Source of the DNA: Cupriavidus laharis
Lineage (GTDB): Bacteria; Pseudomonadota; Gammaproteobacteria; Burkholderiales; Burkholderiaceae
Direction of reading: 5' to 3'
Length of the DNA stretch: 64,000 bases
Assembly: GCF_914271435.1 (NCBI RefSeq)
Contig: NZ_CAJZAI010000012.1
Coordinates: forward strand, 62,001 to 126,000
Under the pieces are notes generated by a model that did no database searches, was not told the DNA's origin, and saw only the letters and a list, made by a program, of their open reading frames with translations. Within the stretch, counting starts at the first letter, position 1. Each line of letters opens with the position of its first letter. The position numbers and the translations under genes were made by a program. Of this stretch, positions 56,682 to 64,000 are shown in pieces.

Positions 56682-57593
56682 TTACAACGGTCTGTCGACA
56701 GGGATCGTGGCCGCGATGCGATCGCACGTGCGGTGGCTGGACAGGCCGAGCATCCGGCTGACTTCCTCGCGTGAGCGGCCGGCCATGAGGTGCCGGCGGC
56801 CGAAGGTGTTGCGCAGCGTGCGCGGGCTCAGCTCCGTATCCGTCTCGCCAATCGCTTCGAGAACCGCTGACACGATCCGTCCGAAGCTCATGTCCGTGAT
56901 GGGGCGCCCGTCCGGATTCAGCGTGAACAGTCGATCGCCCTCGATCGGCAACGTTTTGCGCCGCGCCAGCCATGCACGAACGACGGGTACGGCAAAGTCG
57001 GGCAGGTGCACCGTGCGGGCGTCTCGGGGCCCGTGAGCGGCCACGAAGAGGTAAGGAGGGCGGGCGTTAGTGACTAGATCCGCGATGCGTGCGGCACGCG
57101 CTTCCCCTGCGGTGATGCCTGTCGCCAGAAACGTGGCCACGATGGCGTGGCTGCGCAGTTTTGCTAGATCGTTGACAGGCAAACTCAAAAAAGCCTGCAG
57201 CCGGGCATCGTCGTCGACGTCGAGATACTGAGGCGTGGGCTCCATGTCCGGCCACCGCTCGGTAGCAAGAAGCGGGGCGGCTGGGTTGTCCTTGCGCACG
57301 CCGGCGAAGACCAGATGTCGGCATAACCGGTCCAGCAGCTTGACGTACCGCATACGCGTGGCTTGGGAATAGGTTCGGGCCTCGGGGCTTAGCCAGAAGG
57401 CCTCGATATCATCGGCGCCAAATGCGACGACGGACTTCCCCCTGGCCAGCAGATGCCGGCGGAAGTGTTCGAACATGGCCTGATGCTGGACGATCGAGCG
57501 TGCCGCAAACGGGCGGCGATCGGCGCCGGCCGCCTCACGGGCTTGCCAGTCACGGTAGGCTAAGGTGGGATGACTGAGCCAGAGGGTATCCAT
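56682..57593 (-). CDS. Tyrosine-recombinase-fold protein with lost catalytic residues
   Basis: A 303-aa protein with the N-terminal core-binding and C-terminal integrase folds. Aligned by eye with XerD, four of the five key residues differ: TGLRxSE reads TGITAGE (Arg to Thr), HxLR reads RTLR (His to Arg, Arg kept), LGHS reads LGLS (His to Leu) and the nucleophile position in DRIAATI is Ile rather than Tyr. It therefore cannot perform strand exchange by the usual chemistry; a DNA-binding or accessory role is more likely, because the frame is intact. The ATG at 57593 fits the fold better than the upstream ATG at 57644. The Tn7-like element begins 74 nt upstream of its start. Confidence 0.78.
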   Translation of the reverse strand: MDTLWLSHPTLAYRDWQAREAAGADRRPFAARSIVQHQAMFEHFRRHLLARGKSVVAFGADDIEAFWLSPEARTYSQATRMRYVKLLDRLCRHLVFAGVRKDNPAAPLLATERWPDMEPTPQYLDVDDDARLQAFLSLPVNDLAKLRSHAIVATFLATGITAGEARAARIADLVTNARPPYLFVAAHGPRDARTVHLPDFAVPVVRAWLARRKTLPIEGDRLFTLNPDGRPITDMSFGRIVSAVLEAIGETDTELSPRTLRNTFGRRHLMAGRSREEVSRMLGLSSHRTCDRIAATIPVDRPL

Positions 57594-57666
57594 GACCCCT
57601 GTTATATACTGAATTTGCTCTTGCCCACACCCCTGCCGCCTCACCGAGGCGGATATTGCGTGCAGC
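57594..57666 (-). promoter_or_regulatory. Promoter region of the recombinase homologue
   Basis: On the minus strand TATATAAC (plus-strand 57601-57608) lies only 7 nt before the ATG, so the message would be nearly leaderless; the -35 is not recognisable. A stem GCCTC/GAGGC (about 57638-57653) lies upstream. The Tn7-like insertion cut this region, so the true promoter may have been separated. Confidence 0.35.
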
Positions 57667-57670
57667 TGTC

Positions 57671-57741
57671 ACGTCTCAAAGTTGTTGAGTTTTGTCTCAC
57701 AGTTAGTGGGTTGGATTCTCAAAGTTAATGGGTAAAAGGCG
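57671..57741 (+). repeat. Left-end TnsB-type binding sites (three)
   Basis: Three repeats with the core TCTCA-M-AGTT start at 57674, 57695 and 57717, i.e. 21-22 bp apart (two helical turns). The second and third end in TGGGT; the third continues AAAAGGCG, matching a right-end site. Confidence 0.8.
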
Positions 57742-57744
57742 CTG

Positions 57745-58077
57745 ATGATGTCTGCGGCATGCTACGTGGAGGTAGACGTTGCCTGGAATCCGGCGCGGCG
57801 TATCACGGGCGGCAGCTTCCCCCGGCAGCTTCGAGGCCTTTTTAACGCGCTGCGCAAGGCGTCTGCGGGACAGCGATCCGGCGGGGCCACGCGCCTGGAG
57901 CGGACGGCGGACACCACGATCCGCCATGTGATGACCGATATCGTACAAAAACTGCGGACCATGCAGCAGCTGTGGCAGCAAGCGAGCGTGGCGTATTCCG
58001 ACCCTCTAGCAGGGCAGGGGGGAATTGGGAGGAAACCTGCGGCCTGCTACACCGACTCGATGGAATTCAGAGACTGA
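57745..58077 (+). CDS. Hypothetical protein inside the left end
   Basis: A 110-aa frame starting beside the third left-end repeat (AAAGG before ATGATG). Sequence is a mixture of basic helix (FPRQLRGLFNALRKASAGQR) and TADTTIRHVMTDIVQKLRTMQQL. Not recognised. It could be a small regulator or cargo, or an accidental frame in a GC-rich end. Confidence 0.35.
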   Translation: MMSAACYVEVDVAWNPARRITGGSFPRQLRGLFNALRKASAGQRSGGATRLERTADTTIRHVMTDIVQKLRTMQQLWQQASVAYSDPLAGQGGIGRKPAACYTDSMEFRD

Positions 58078-58167
58078 AGAAGAACATAGTGCTGACCCAG
58101 TCTGACAGGGCCAAGCATGCACTCCGAGTTTGGAAGCTCTCGCTTCTATTACTATGCTTGACTCGGA

Positions 58168-58233
58168 CGTTTCCGCTCTGACGAGCGGAAACGAAAAGCC
58201 GCGTAACGCAGTTGGCGCTGCATCACGCGGCTT
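58168..58233 (+). other. Two tandem strong hairpins upstream of the tns operon
   Basis: CGTTTCCGCT (58168-58177) pairs with AGCGGAAACG (58184-58193); three bases later AAGCCGCGT (58196-58204) pairs with ACGCGGCTT (58225-58233) and encloses GCAG/CTGC. Neither is followed by a T tract. They lie in the 312-bp non-coding gap before the TnsA-like gene and could shield it from read-through or be a small structured RNA. Confidence 0.5.
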
Positions 58234-58389
58234 AGAGTTCTGCGCAGGACCACGAGGCCTACGCATGTACGAAGTTTGATCATTGGGGTGGTACGTCCTC
58301 AGTATTGAACAGCGGGCATGCCGGGTCAAGGATTTTGTCGTCCTGCAATTCGCGAGGCGATTGAAACAATCCCCCGCGTGGAGGCTGAT

Positions 58390-58923
58390 ATGCCTGCCAC
58401 CGCTCTGCCCACAGATCCCCTGGGGATATTCCGATGGAGTCCCGCGACACCCCGCATCGGTCGCCGAGCCGTGAGCTACTACGCAAGGTGGCCTTCTCCG
58501 ACGCAGGGGCGCTCGATACTGCTGCAAGCCAAGGAGCTACTCCCGGTCACGGGCTTCCTGGAGGCCTGCGCGGTGTTGCAGCTCATCCAGCAGTTTCACG
58601 AGCAACCAGGGGTCCTGAGCCAGACCGCGGCCGGAGGATCGGTTGAGTACCGCCCGGACTTTGTCTTCTCCCGCAGCGGAAATTTGTATCTCGTGTTCGC
58701 GTGCGCGCGGTCAATTGCGCGGACCGTTGATTTGGCTGCCGATCTGATCGCCTACTACCAGGCGAAGCCCGTCAATTTTCGCGTTTGCCGATTCTCGCCG
58801 ACCAAGGCAACTGTCGCCGCGCTGTTGGCTCTGAGTCCTGCACAACTCAAGCGGGGATTGCTCAGCGATGCCGAACGACGGTTAGTCATGCATCTCTTCG
58901 AGGAATGGACGGATACGCGTTGA
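58390..58923 (+). CDS. TnsA-like protein with degenerate active site
   Basis: A 177-aa protein at the tnsA position. The fold can be followed: an N-terminal segment, a helix with FLEACAVLQLIQQF (first acidic residue kept), EQPGVLSQ, EYRPDFVFSRSG (the PDF aspartate kept), then LYLVFACARS where the Q/E-x-K strand should be. The carboxylate and lysine are replaced (Phe, Cys). If it is a TnsA relative, it would not cut the 5' ends, and transposition would be replicative. ATG 58390 follows TGGAGG; an in-frame ATG at 58318 lacks a ribosome site. Identity rests on position and partial motifs. Confidence 0.55.
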   Translation: MPATALPTDPLGIFRWSPATPRIGRRAVSYYARWPSPTQGRSILLQAKELLPVTGFLEACAVLQLIQQFHEQPGVLSQTAAGGSVEYRPDFVFSRSGNLYLVFACARSIARTVDLAADLIAYYQAKPVNFRVCRFSPTKATVAALLALSPAQLKRGLLSDAERRLVMHLFEEWTDTR

Positions 58924-58993
58924 ATGCCGCCTCTATGGCGCGAGAATTGCCAACTACCAAGAGCGAGGTCGGCGGTTCATTCGGGGGATAGCT

Positions 58994-61105
58994 ATGAAGC
59001 GAAACGATCAAGTTGCGACGTTGAAAATAGAGAAGCCCGTTGCATGTGCCTCCGAGCTTCTCGAAGCGGCGAAGGCAACGTCGGCGTGCGTGGGGAGCGG
59101 TTCCGGCACCTTCCGGTATGGAGGGAGGACCTATCAGGTTTGCGTGGCGCTTGACGCCAGGACGCTTATTTGCCGGGACCTGCAGGATGGCAAGCTCGTC
59201 GAGTTCGGTACGGATGAGGTCGGCTTTCCGCCGGCCGCTATTGTGGCGGGAGCAACTGGCCAGCTCCGCGACGCGCCTGATACTGTGCGCAAGGAGACCG
59301 CGCGACGGCGCCACTATCTGCGCGAAGTCGCCAGGCATGGCACAGGGGCGTTCCGCCGAGGCGACAGTTTGCGTGCCATCATTCGCCTTGTCGCGCAGCA
59401 ATTCGGGGACGAACGGCCGCCGTCCGACTCCACGGTGGTGCGCTGGTGGCAAGCCCTGTTGCGCGATGGTTTCGCGGGACTGGTGTCTCATACGGACCTG
59501 CGGGGTGGAAAAGGGAAATCCCGCCTGAGTGCGGGCCACGTCGAAAAGATAACCGTGGCGGTGAAGCAGTGTCTGCAGCGACCCAGGCGTTCGGTCATTG
59601 AAATCCTTGGTGAGGCCAACCAGCAGGTCGCAGCGGAGAATGCTTGGGCACCTGGCGCGCCCGAGCGGCCGATCAGCCGTGCGACCCTTTACCGGTTTCT
59701 GCGGAGTCGGCCTGCCATTGAGCGGTTGTGTGCGACAGTCGGAGCGGCCGAGGCGCACCGGATGCTCAGTCTGTCCAAGGCGAATCACAGTGAAGATGTG
59801 CAGCGGCCACTTCAATGCGTTCAGTCCGACCACGGTCAACTCGATGTGATGCTTGTTGATGAAGTAACCGGGGAGCCGGTAGGTAGGCCATACCTTTCTG
59901 TCATGGTGTGTGTCGCCACGCGCATGGTCGTGGCGTGGGACGTTTCGCTGGCATCCCCCAACGAACAGACCGTTCTCGCCCTATTGTGGCAAGCCATGAC
60001 AGGACGACCAAAAGGAAACCAGAAGCCGATCGCCGACTATGCAGGCATCGACGATGGGAAGGCTGACCAGCCAAAAGAACTTCCGCGACGCCTGGCCCAC
60101 GGCCAGGTCGAAATGCTGCTGTTCGATCGTGCCAAGGAGTTCGACTCCGCTGCGGTGCAGTCGGCGTGTTCAGATCTGGACATCGTGGCGATGTTTTGTC
60201 CAGCTTATAGTCCCGACAGGAAGGGATATGTCGAGCGATTCATCGGGACCATCAATCGAAGCTTCATTAGTTCATTGCCGGGTACCACCTACGGTAATCC
60301 AAAAGAGCGTCGCGGTTACGACGCGAGTGCCAACGCTGCCCTGACCATTTCAGGCCTTCGCGCGGTTGTCCAGGTCTGGGTCGATACGGTCTACGCATCG
60401 ACGCCGCACGATGGCCTGAACGGAGCGACACCCGAAAATGCCTGGCGGAAACTGGCTAAAGGATGCCGACTCGATTCGCTGCACAGCGACGAGGCGGTCG
60501 CACGCGCATGCCGCCCACGGGAGCGGCGGCACATCGGAAAGAGTGGCATCAAGCTGTTCGGCAATCAACGATATGCCTCTGTCGAGCTCGAGGGAGTGCG
60601 GGTTCAATTTGGTCTGCACTGCGAGGTCACGGTTCGCTTTGATCCATTGGACATCGGCCAGATCTGGGTCACTCATCCGCAGACTCAGTTTGAGCTGGTC
60701 GTACCAAACGTCGATGCGACCTACTCGCGTGGTCTCACGCTACGCGAGCACGAACTTCTGCGCGAACGCCAACGTGCAAGCAATCGTAGCGCGACAGACG
60801 CCTTCCAACTGACAACAAACCGCGAGGCGGTGCGTCGGGAAGTCGAACGGGCGCAAGTGGACAGGACCATGCGACGGCGCAAGGCCGCGGCGATTGCCAA
60901 GGATATCGATCGTCGCGCCATGCCGGTGATGCCTGCTGCGGCGTCGTTCATTGTTGAGGCAAGCACTGCACCGACACTCGGTGGCTTTCGCATACGCGCG
61001 CGCAAGGAGTTGCTAGGCTTCGCCATAGGCGCTACGAAGCGTCTTGGTGCGTTGCATCCGTTGCCAAATGCTGATGGCTCAGATGGAGCGAATCATGAAG
61101 AATGA
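58994..61105 (+). CDS. tnsB: TnsB/TniA-family DDE transposase
   Basis: A 703-aa transposase: N-terminal DNA-binding helix-turn-helix region (~100-220), then an rve/DDE catalytic domain with QSDHGQLDVM (first Asp, ~279), LLFDRAKEFD (second Asp, ~378) and DRKGYVERFIGTINR (Glu, ~413), then a Mu-type beta-barrel and a charged C-terminal tail for TnsC contact. It binds the end repeats, cuts the 3' ends and joins them to the target. Its end overlaps the TnsC start, so both are made together. It has the length of TnsB (702 aa in Tn7) rather than TniA (~560). Confidence 0.92.
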   Translation: MKRNDQVATLKIEKPVACASELLEAAKATSACVGSGSGTFRYGGRTYQVCVALDARTLICRDLQDGKLVEFGTDEVGFPPAAIVAGATGQLRDAPDTVRKETARRRHYLREVARHGTGAFRRGDSLRAIIRLVAQQFGDERPPSDSTVVRWWQALLRDGFAGLVSHTDLRGGKGKSRLSAGHVEKITVAVKQCLQRPRRSVIEILGEANQQVAAENAWAPGAPERPISRATLYRFLRSRPAIERLCATVGAAEAHRMLSLSKANHSEDVQRPLQCVQSDHGQLDVMLVDEVTGEPVGRPYLSVMVCVATRMVVAWDVSLASPNEQTVLALLWQAMTGRPKGNQKPIADYAGIDDGKADQPKELPRRLAHGQVEMLLFDRAKEFDSAAVQSACSDLDIVAMFCPAYSPDRKGYVERFIGTINRSFISSLPGTTYGNPKERRGYDASANAALTISGLRAVVQVWVDTVYASTPHDGLNGATPENAWRKLAKGCRLDSLHSDEAVARACRPRERRHIGKSGIKLFGNQRYASVELEGVRVQFGLHCEVTVRFDPLDIGQIWVTHPQTQFELVVPNVDATYSRGLTLREHELLRERQRASNRSATDAFQLTTNREAVRREVERAQVDRTMRRRKAAAIAKDIDRRAMPVMPAAASFIVEASTAPTLGGFRIRARKELLGFAIGATKRLGALHPLPNADGSDGANHEE

Positions 61106-62021
61106 TGTGGAGGGCTTGGGGGCCACGCGCGAAGTATCGCGGTACATCATCGACTATCCTGCATTCCATGATCTGAGGGAGAGAATGGAACGCATGCTTC
61201 GTTCGCCCGATCCATGTGGCCTACTGATCGTGGGGGATACAAGAGTGGGAAAGACCACGCTGGCGAAGTCGGTCCTGGAGGCGCACCCCAGGACCATTGT
61301 CGATGGCACACCAAGCGTTCCGGTGCTCTACATCGAGATCCCGACCATTCCGACAGAAAAGTCCATCGCTCGCGCTCTGATGTTGCAACTCGACGTGACG
61401 ACGAGCCTGACACTCAGCGAGCAGGAATTGATCGCCCGCTTTGCCAAAATTGCGGAGTACTGCCGGATTCAGCTGGTGATCATTGACGAGTTTCATCACT
61501 TCACGGAATCGTCGCACTATCCAAAACTTCTCCGATATGCAAATTCGGTGAAGAGCCTCATGAATCGAGCCAGTGTTTCGGTGGTGCTGATGGGGCTTCC
61601 GAGCTCGCGTGCGATCCTCGATAAGAACCAGCAACTGCGTGGCCGGTTCTCATCGGTACAGCACATCGGTGCATTCGCGTTGGACGATTGCGTCCAGTTT
61701 AATGATTTTTTGGACGTGTTGCGAGCATTAGCGGAAAAGCTCCCCTTTGAAAACGCAATAGAACTGGCTGGCGAACTGTACGGGCCGCGCATGTGGTATG
61801 CGACCCATGGGGCCTTGGGGTACGTGAAGAAACTGCTAATTGAGGCCATTGAAATGAGCGAAACGAACAAACATAAACTCACCATGGCCTTGATGGAAAA
61901 GGCGTTCACGGTGGCGATCTGGCATGACGGAGTTGGGAAGTTGAATCCGTTCAACCGCAGCTTCAGTCACCATCTTCTGGACGAAGTCGGACAGCCGTTC
62001 TGCCCGGACATGACGTTCTGA
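61095..62021 (+). CDS. tnsC: TnsC/TniB-family AAA+ ATPase
   Basis: A 308-aa AAA+ ATPase: Walker A VGDTRVGKTT (~46-55), Walker B LVIIDEFHHF (~130), sensor 1 region VVLMGLPSS and RGRFSSVQ. It bridges target selector and transposase. It is nearer in size to TniB (~300) than Tn7 TnsC (555). ATG 61095 is inside the end of tnsB with GGAG 7 nt upstream; earlier in-frame ATGs at 61044 and 61068 are possible. Confidence 0.9.
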   Translation: MKNDVEGLGATREVSRYIIDYPAFHDLRERMERMLRSPDPCGLLIVGDTRVGKTTLAKSVLEAHPRTIVDGTPSVPVLYIEIPTIPTEKSIARALMLQLDVTTSLTLSEQELIARFAKIAEYCRIQLVIIDEFHHFTESSHYPKLLRYANSVKSLMNRASVSVVLMGLPSSRAILDKNQQLRGRFSSVQHIGAFALDDCVQFNDFLDVLRALAEKLPFENAIELAGELYGPRMWYATHGALGYVKKLLIEAIEMSETNKHKLTMALMEKAFTVAIWHDGVGKLNPFNRSFSHHLLDEVGQPFCPDMTF

Positions 62022-62022
62022 G

Positions 62023-63657
62023 ATGAGAGGTTTTCTTCGGACTAGCAGAGACACCAATCTGGCCACATTGCCAATCGAAGACCGGCGCTCCTCGTCAGTG
62101 CGTGCAGCGCATCTTCCTGAGCAAGCGTTCCGGTCGGAAGTGTGGACATGCGGCCAGCCGACAGATCATGAGATTCTGCGCGGTTATACGCTTTGGACTG
62201 GCATCAAGTTGGACGCGAAGGCGACAGTCTTACTCAGAGAGCGCGCCACGCGAAACGTGGAGTTCGATCGGCTTCGCCACCGTGCGTGCTTTTGCCCGGT
62301 GTGTTTTCAGGCTGAGCCGGTCTGGCGTGACGAGTGGCAACTGCGAGGTGTGCTCGCGTGTCTGCTGCATGGAGTTCGCCTGGTGGCGGAGTGCCCCATC
62401 TGTAGGAGGTCATTGAGCTGGCGTCGCCGCGATCTTGGCCACTGTAGCTGTGGATTTCCATTGCCACTCTGGCCGCGTGAGGTAGCCAACGACGGCGAGG
62501 TAGCCGCCACCCGGTACGTGTTGTTTTCAGAGGGACCGACCGGCAAGACTCGATGTGGATGGACAGGTCTGTCGCGACAGGCGCGCGTGTCCTTTCTACG
62601 GGCGCTTGGCTACGCCTGGTTAAGGGAGGCTGTTACTGCACGCCAACAGTTGAGCAACCTCGACGACAGGGATGCCCGCGCCTTTTCGGCAGCAGGTGAC
62701 GCAATTTTGAGCTTAAAGGACCCGGTCTCTTTCCTCGTAGAGGAATTTGCCGAAGTCAACGACAGCAAGTTCTTTGAACTTCATAAGCTGGTTACTATCG
62801 AGTTGTACCGAGGTATGCAATTTTCGTGGGTCTCAGAGACAGCCTCAGAGTTGCACCAGCACTTTCAGGCAGCAATCGCAAGGTTCTTCGCGGGCAGTGT
62901 GGGCGCGGGTCAGGTGCTCAGCTACTGGATACCTATCTTCCTCGGTGGCTCGACCAATTGGCCAGCGGATATCGAGCCGCTTACCAACCGGGGAGGAGGT
63001 GTCGTCCCGTTGCAGCACCGTACGATCTGGGCGAATGAGCCGGAGAACGTCTCGCTGACGGATCTTCGGCGCGCTTGGCTTGCGCGACAAGGAGGGCAGT
63101 CAGCTCGTGACATTGCGGAGAAACTCAATGTCCCCGTGTCAATCATCGCCCGCATGCTTCGGCGAATTGGCTGCAGAAAATATGGACCAGAGCACAGGTA
63201 TCCCCACCAGGCAGTTGAAGTGCTGCTCAGCGATTATAGGAGGACAAGCAGGGTAGCTGATTACATCGACGTCGCAACTGTAATGCGGAACGGGATGACA
63301 CTGGACGAGTGCGTTAGACGAATGCTGGACCCCGAATGCGTCCATCGGCGCGCGGTGGCGCTTGTGTACTGTGGAGGCGAATACCAGTTGAAGTTTGCCA
63401 AGAGGGCTCTTCCAGATTGCCCCTCCGTTCGAGTTGTGGTGCCGAGCGGCTACGGGGGAGGCCGACGCGACGTGCGGTGGGCCAGTGTCAGCGTCGCGGC
63501 GAAGTTCTTGCGAGTTGAACGAGATGCGATCATTCGTTGGGCTCGAGAAGGGCGCCTTGGTATCGTGCTGCCTGGTGTACCAAATGAGGAAATGGGTATT
63601 CCGCGGGAGGCGCTACGGCGCATGCAGAAGAAGCGGCGGGCTATCGTCGCGCGCTGA
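62023..63657 (+). CDS. tniQ: TniQ/TnsD-family target-selection protein
   Basis: A 544-aa TniQ-domain protein. Zinc-ribbon cysteines FCPVC, LLHGVRLVAECPIC and GHCSCG (~88-145) identify TniQ; a long helical C-terminal region (~250-540) with two helix-turn-helix-like stretches (SARDIAEKLNVPVSIIARMLRRIG and SVAAKFLRVERDAIIRW) follows. The length suggests a TnsD-like DNA-reading protein with a fixed target, rather than a short TniQ. The start is 1 nt after the tnsC stop. Confidence 0.88.
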   Translation: MRGFLRTSRDTNLATLPIEDRRSSSVRAAHLPEQAFRSEVWTCGQPTDHEILRGYTLWTGIKLDAKATVLLRERATRNVEFDRLRHRACFCPVCFQAEPVWRDEWQLRGVLACLLHGVRLVAECPICRRSLSWRRRDLGHCSCGFPLPLWPREVANDGEVAATRYVLFSEGPTGKTRCGWTGLSRQARVSFLRALGYAWLREAVTARQQLSNLDDRDARAFSAAGDAILSLKDPVSFLVEEFAEVNDSKFFELHKLVTIELYRGMQFSWVSETASELHQHFQAAIARFFAGSVGAGQVLSYWIPIFLGGSTNWPADIEPLTNRGGGVVPLQHRTIWANEPENVSLTDLRRAWLARQGGQSARDIAEKLNVPVSIIARMLRRIGCRKYGPEHRYPHQAVEVLLSDYRRTSRVADYIDVATVMRNGMTLDECVRRMLDPECVHRRAVALVYCGGEYQLKFAKRALPDCPSVRVVVPSGYGGGRRDVRWASVSVAAKFLRVERDAIIRWAREGRLGIVLPGVPNEEMGIPREALRRMQKKRRAIVAR

Positions 63658-63870
63658 GGGCTGAACGCAAAAAGAACGTTTTCTTAGAAAAGGATTGGTT
63701 GCGCGTACGCATCCCGATTGATGCGGACCATCTCATGTCGATGCGTCTGGATGCCGAAATACGGTGGCTTACGGAAGAAGTAGGCGGCAGTCACATGGCC
63801 AAGTGATTTCACATAGCCATGTGACTGGGAGGTAGAGCTACGCGGTTCTTTCCACTCCGCCGTCGCCGTG
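63658..63870. other. Gap between tniQ and the right end, with a strong hairpin
   Basis: CAGTCACATGGC (63788-63799) and GCCATGTGACTG (63816-63827) form a perfect 12-bp stem without a T tract, probably ending tns transcription. A short plus-strand frame in another phase (ending in RLDAEIRWLTEEVGGSHMAK) and a minus-strand frame (63684-63989) cross it; neither has a convincing start. Confidence 0.45.
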
Positions 63871-64000
63871 TACCCACTTACTGTGAGACAAGCTGCGTCT
63901 TTTACCCAGTTACTGTGAGAATTTTGCTCAGTTAACTTGAGACGGTGCCTTGTAACCCATTGATTTTTTTGCGATCGGGCTCCCATCAACTTTGAGACGT
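63871..64000 (-). repeat. Right-end TnsB-type binding sites
   Basis: On the minus strand, TCTCA cores end at plus positions 63997, 63942, 63920 and 63888; the last two read TCTCACAGTAACTGGGT and TCTCACAGTAAGTGGGT. A fifth, core-less site (minus-strand TCAATGGGTTA) lies near 63950-63964. The terminal 11 bases are identical to the left end after its TGTC. Confidence 0.8.

Larger units (their letters stand above)
57667..64000 (+). mobile_element. Tn7-like transposon (right tip just beyond the window)
   Basis: The left end begins TGTCACGTCTCAAAG at 57667; the right end, read on the minus strand, begins ACGTCTCAAAG at 64000, so the final TGTC should fall at 64001-64004. In between are TnsA-like, TnsB, TnsC and TniQ genes in Tn7 order and three and at least four end repeats. 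There is almost no cargo (one 110-aa frame). Target duplication cannot be checked because the right flank is missing. Confidence 0.85.

Noticed and set aside
57667..64000. CRISPR-associated transposon
   Set aside because: No Cas gene, no spacer-repeat array in the element or elsewhere in the window.

Overview
The window looks like part of a large mobile or extrachromosomal replicon of a GC-rich betaproteobacterium, most likely Burkholderiales (Cupriavidus/Ralstonia-like). This is an inference from base composition, from the PRTRC cassette, from the tartrate genes and from the HU protein with a lysine/alanine tail. No rRNA, tRNA, replication initiator, relaxase or type IV secretion gene was found, so plasmid, ICE or chromid cannot be told apart here.

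Layout. (1) 1-5.7 kb, minus strand: accessory genes, including a decayed gp37/gp68 (DUF5131) gene, a stand-alone FtsK-gamma domain protein, a DUF1173-like protein with a nuclease-like C-terminus and a UvrD-type helicase. (2) 5.9-14.4 kb, plus strand: hypothetical genes, a group II intron that exactly splits a 66-aa membrane-protein gene, a tandem paralogue pair, and a 1035-aa adenine-methylase/SNF2-helicase fusion. (3) 14.4-28.85 kb: an inserted tartrate-to-pyruvate island (Bug binding protein, eno, pyk, ttuD, ttuC | LysR, ttuB, ttdA, ttdB), followed by an IS91-like rolling-circle element with its own tyrosine recombinase. (4) 28.9-34.9 kb: a PRTRC cassette (ParB, E, C, F, B, A, ThiF), which encodes ubiquitin-, E2-, JAB- and E1-like proteins. 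(5) 34.9-56.6 kb: small plasmid genes, a SlyB-like lipoprotein, a MoxR ATPase / VWA-metallopeptidase module, a minus-strand bactofilin/membrane-protein/regulator operon, an SbcC/SbcD-like pair, a DndC-like ATP pyrophosphatase and a histone-like HU protein. (6) 56.7-57.6 kb: a tyrosine-recombinase homologue that has lost nearly all catalytic residues. (7) 57.67-64.0 kb: a Tn7-like transposon (degenerate TnsA-like, TnsB, TnsC, TniQ) with TnsB-site arrays at both ends. Only its last few bases appear to lie beyond the window.

The most unusual feature is a family of plus-strand 5' leaders in the backbone (sections 2, 4 and 5). Eight copies carry an invariant hairpin (GCGTC-N3-5-GACGC followed by ATCGA). 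In the five copies with a recognisable -10, the hairpin lies exactly 13 nt downstream of it. In seven of the eight, a second hairpin follows whose sequence changes while its pairing is kept. Many genes, with or without this module, are also preceded by another stem that buries the Shine-Dalgarno sequence beside the start codon, or by a terminator-like hairpin in the same place. I know of no named family that matches; a covariance-model search is needed to say whether it is new. The tartrate island has its own control logic: one dyad (AGTTAA-N7-TTAACT) sits at both divergent promoter regions.
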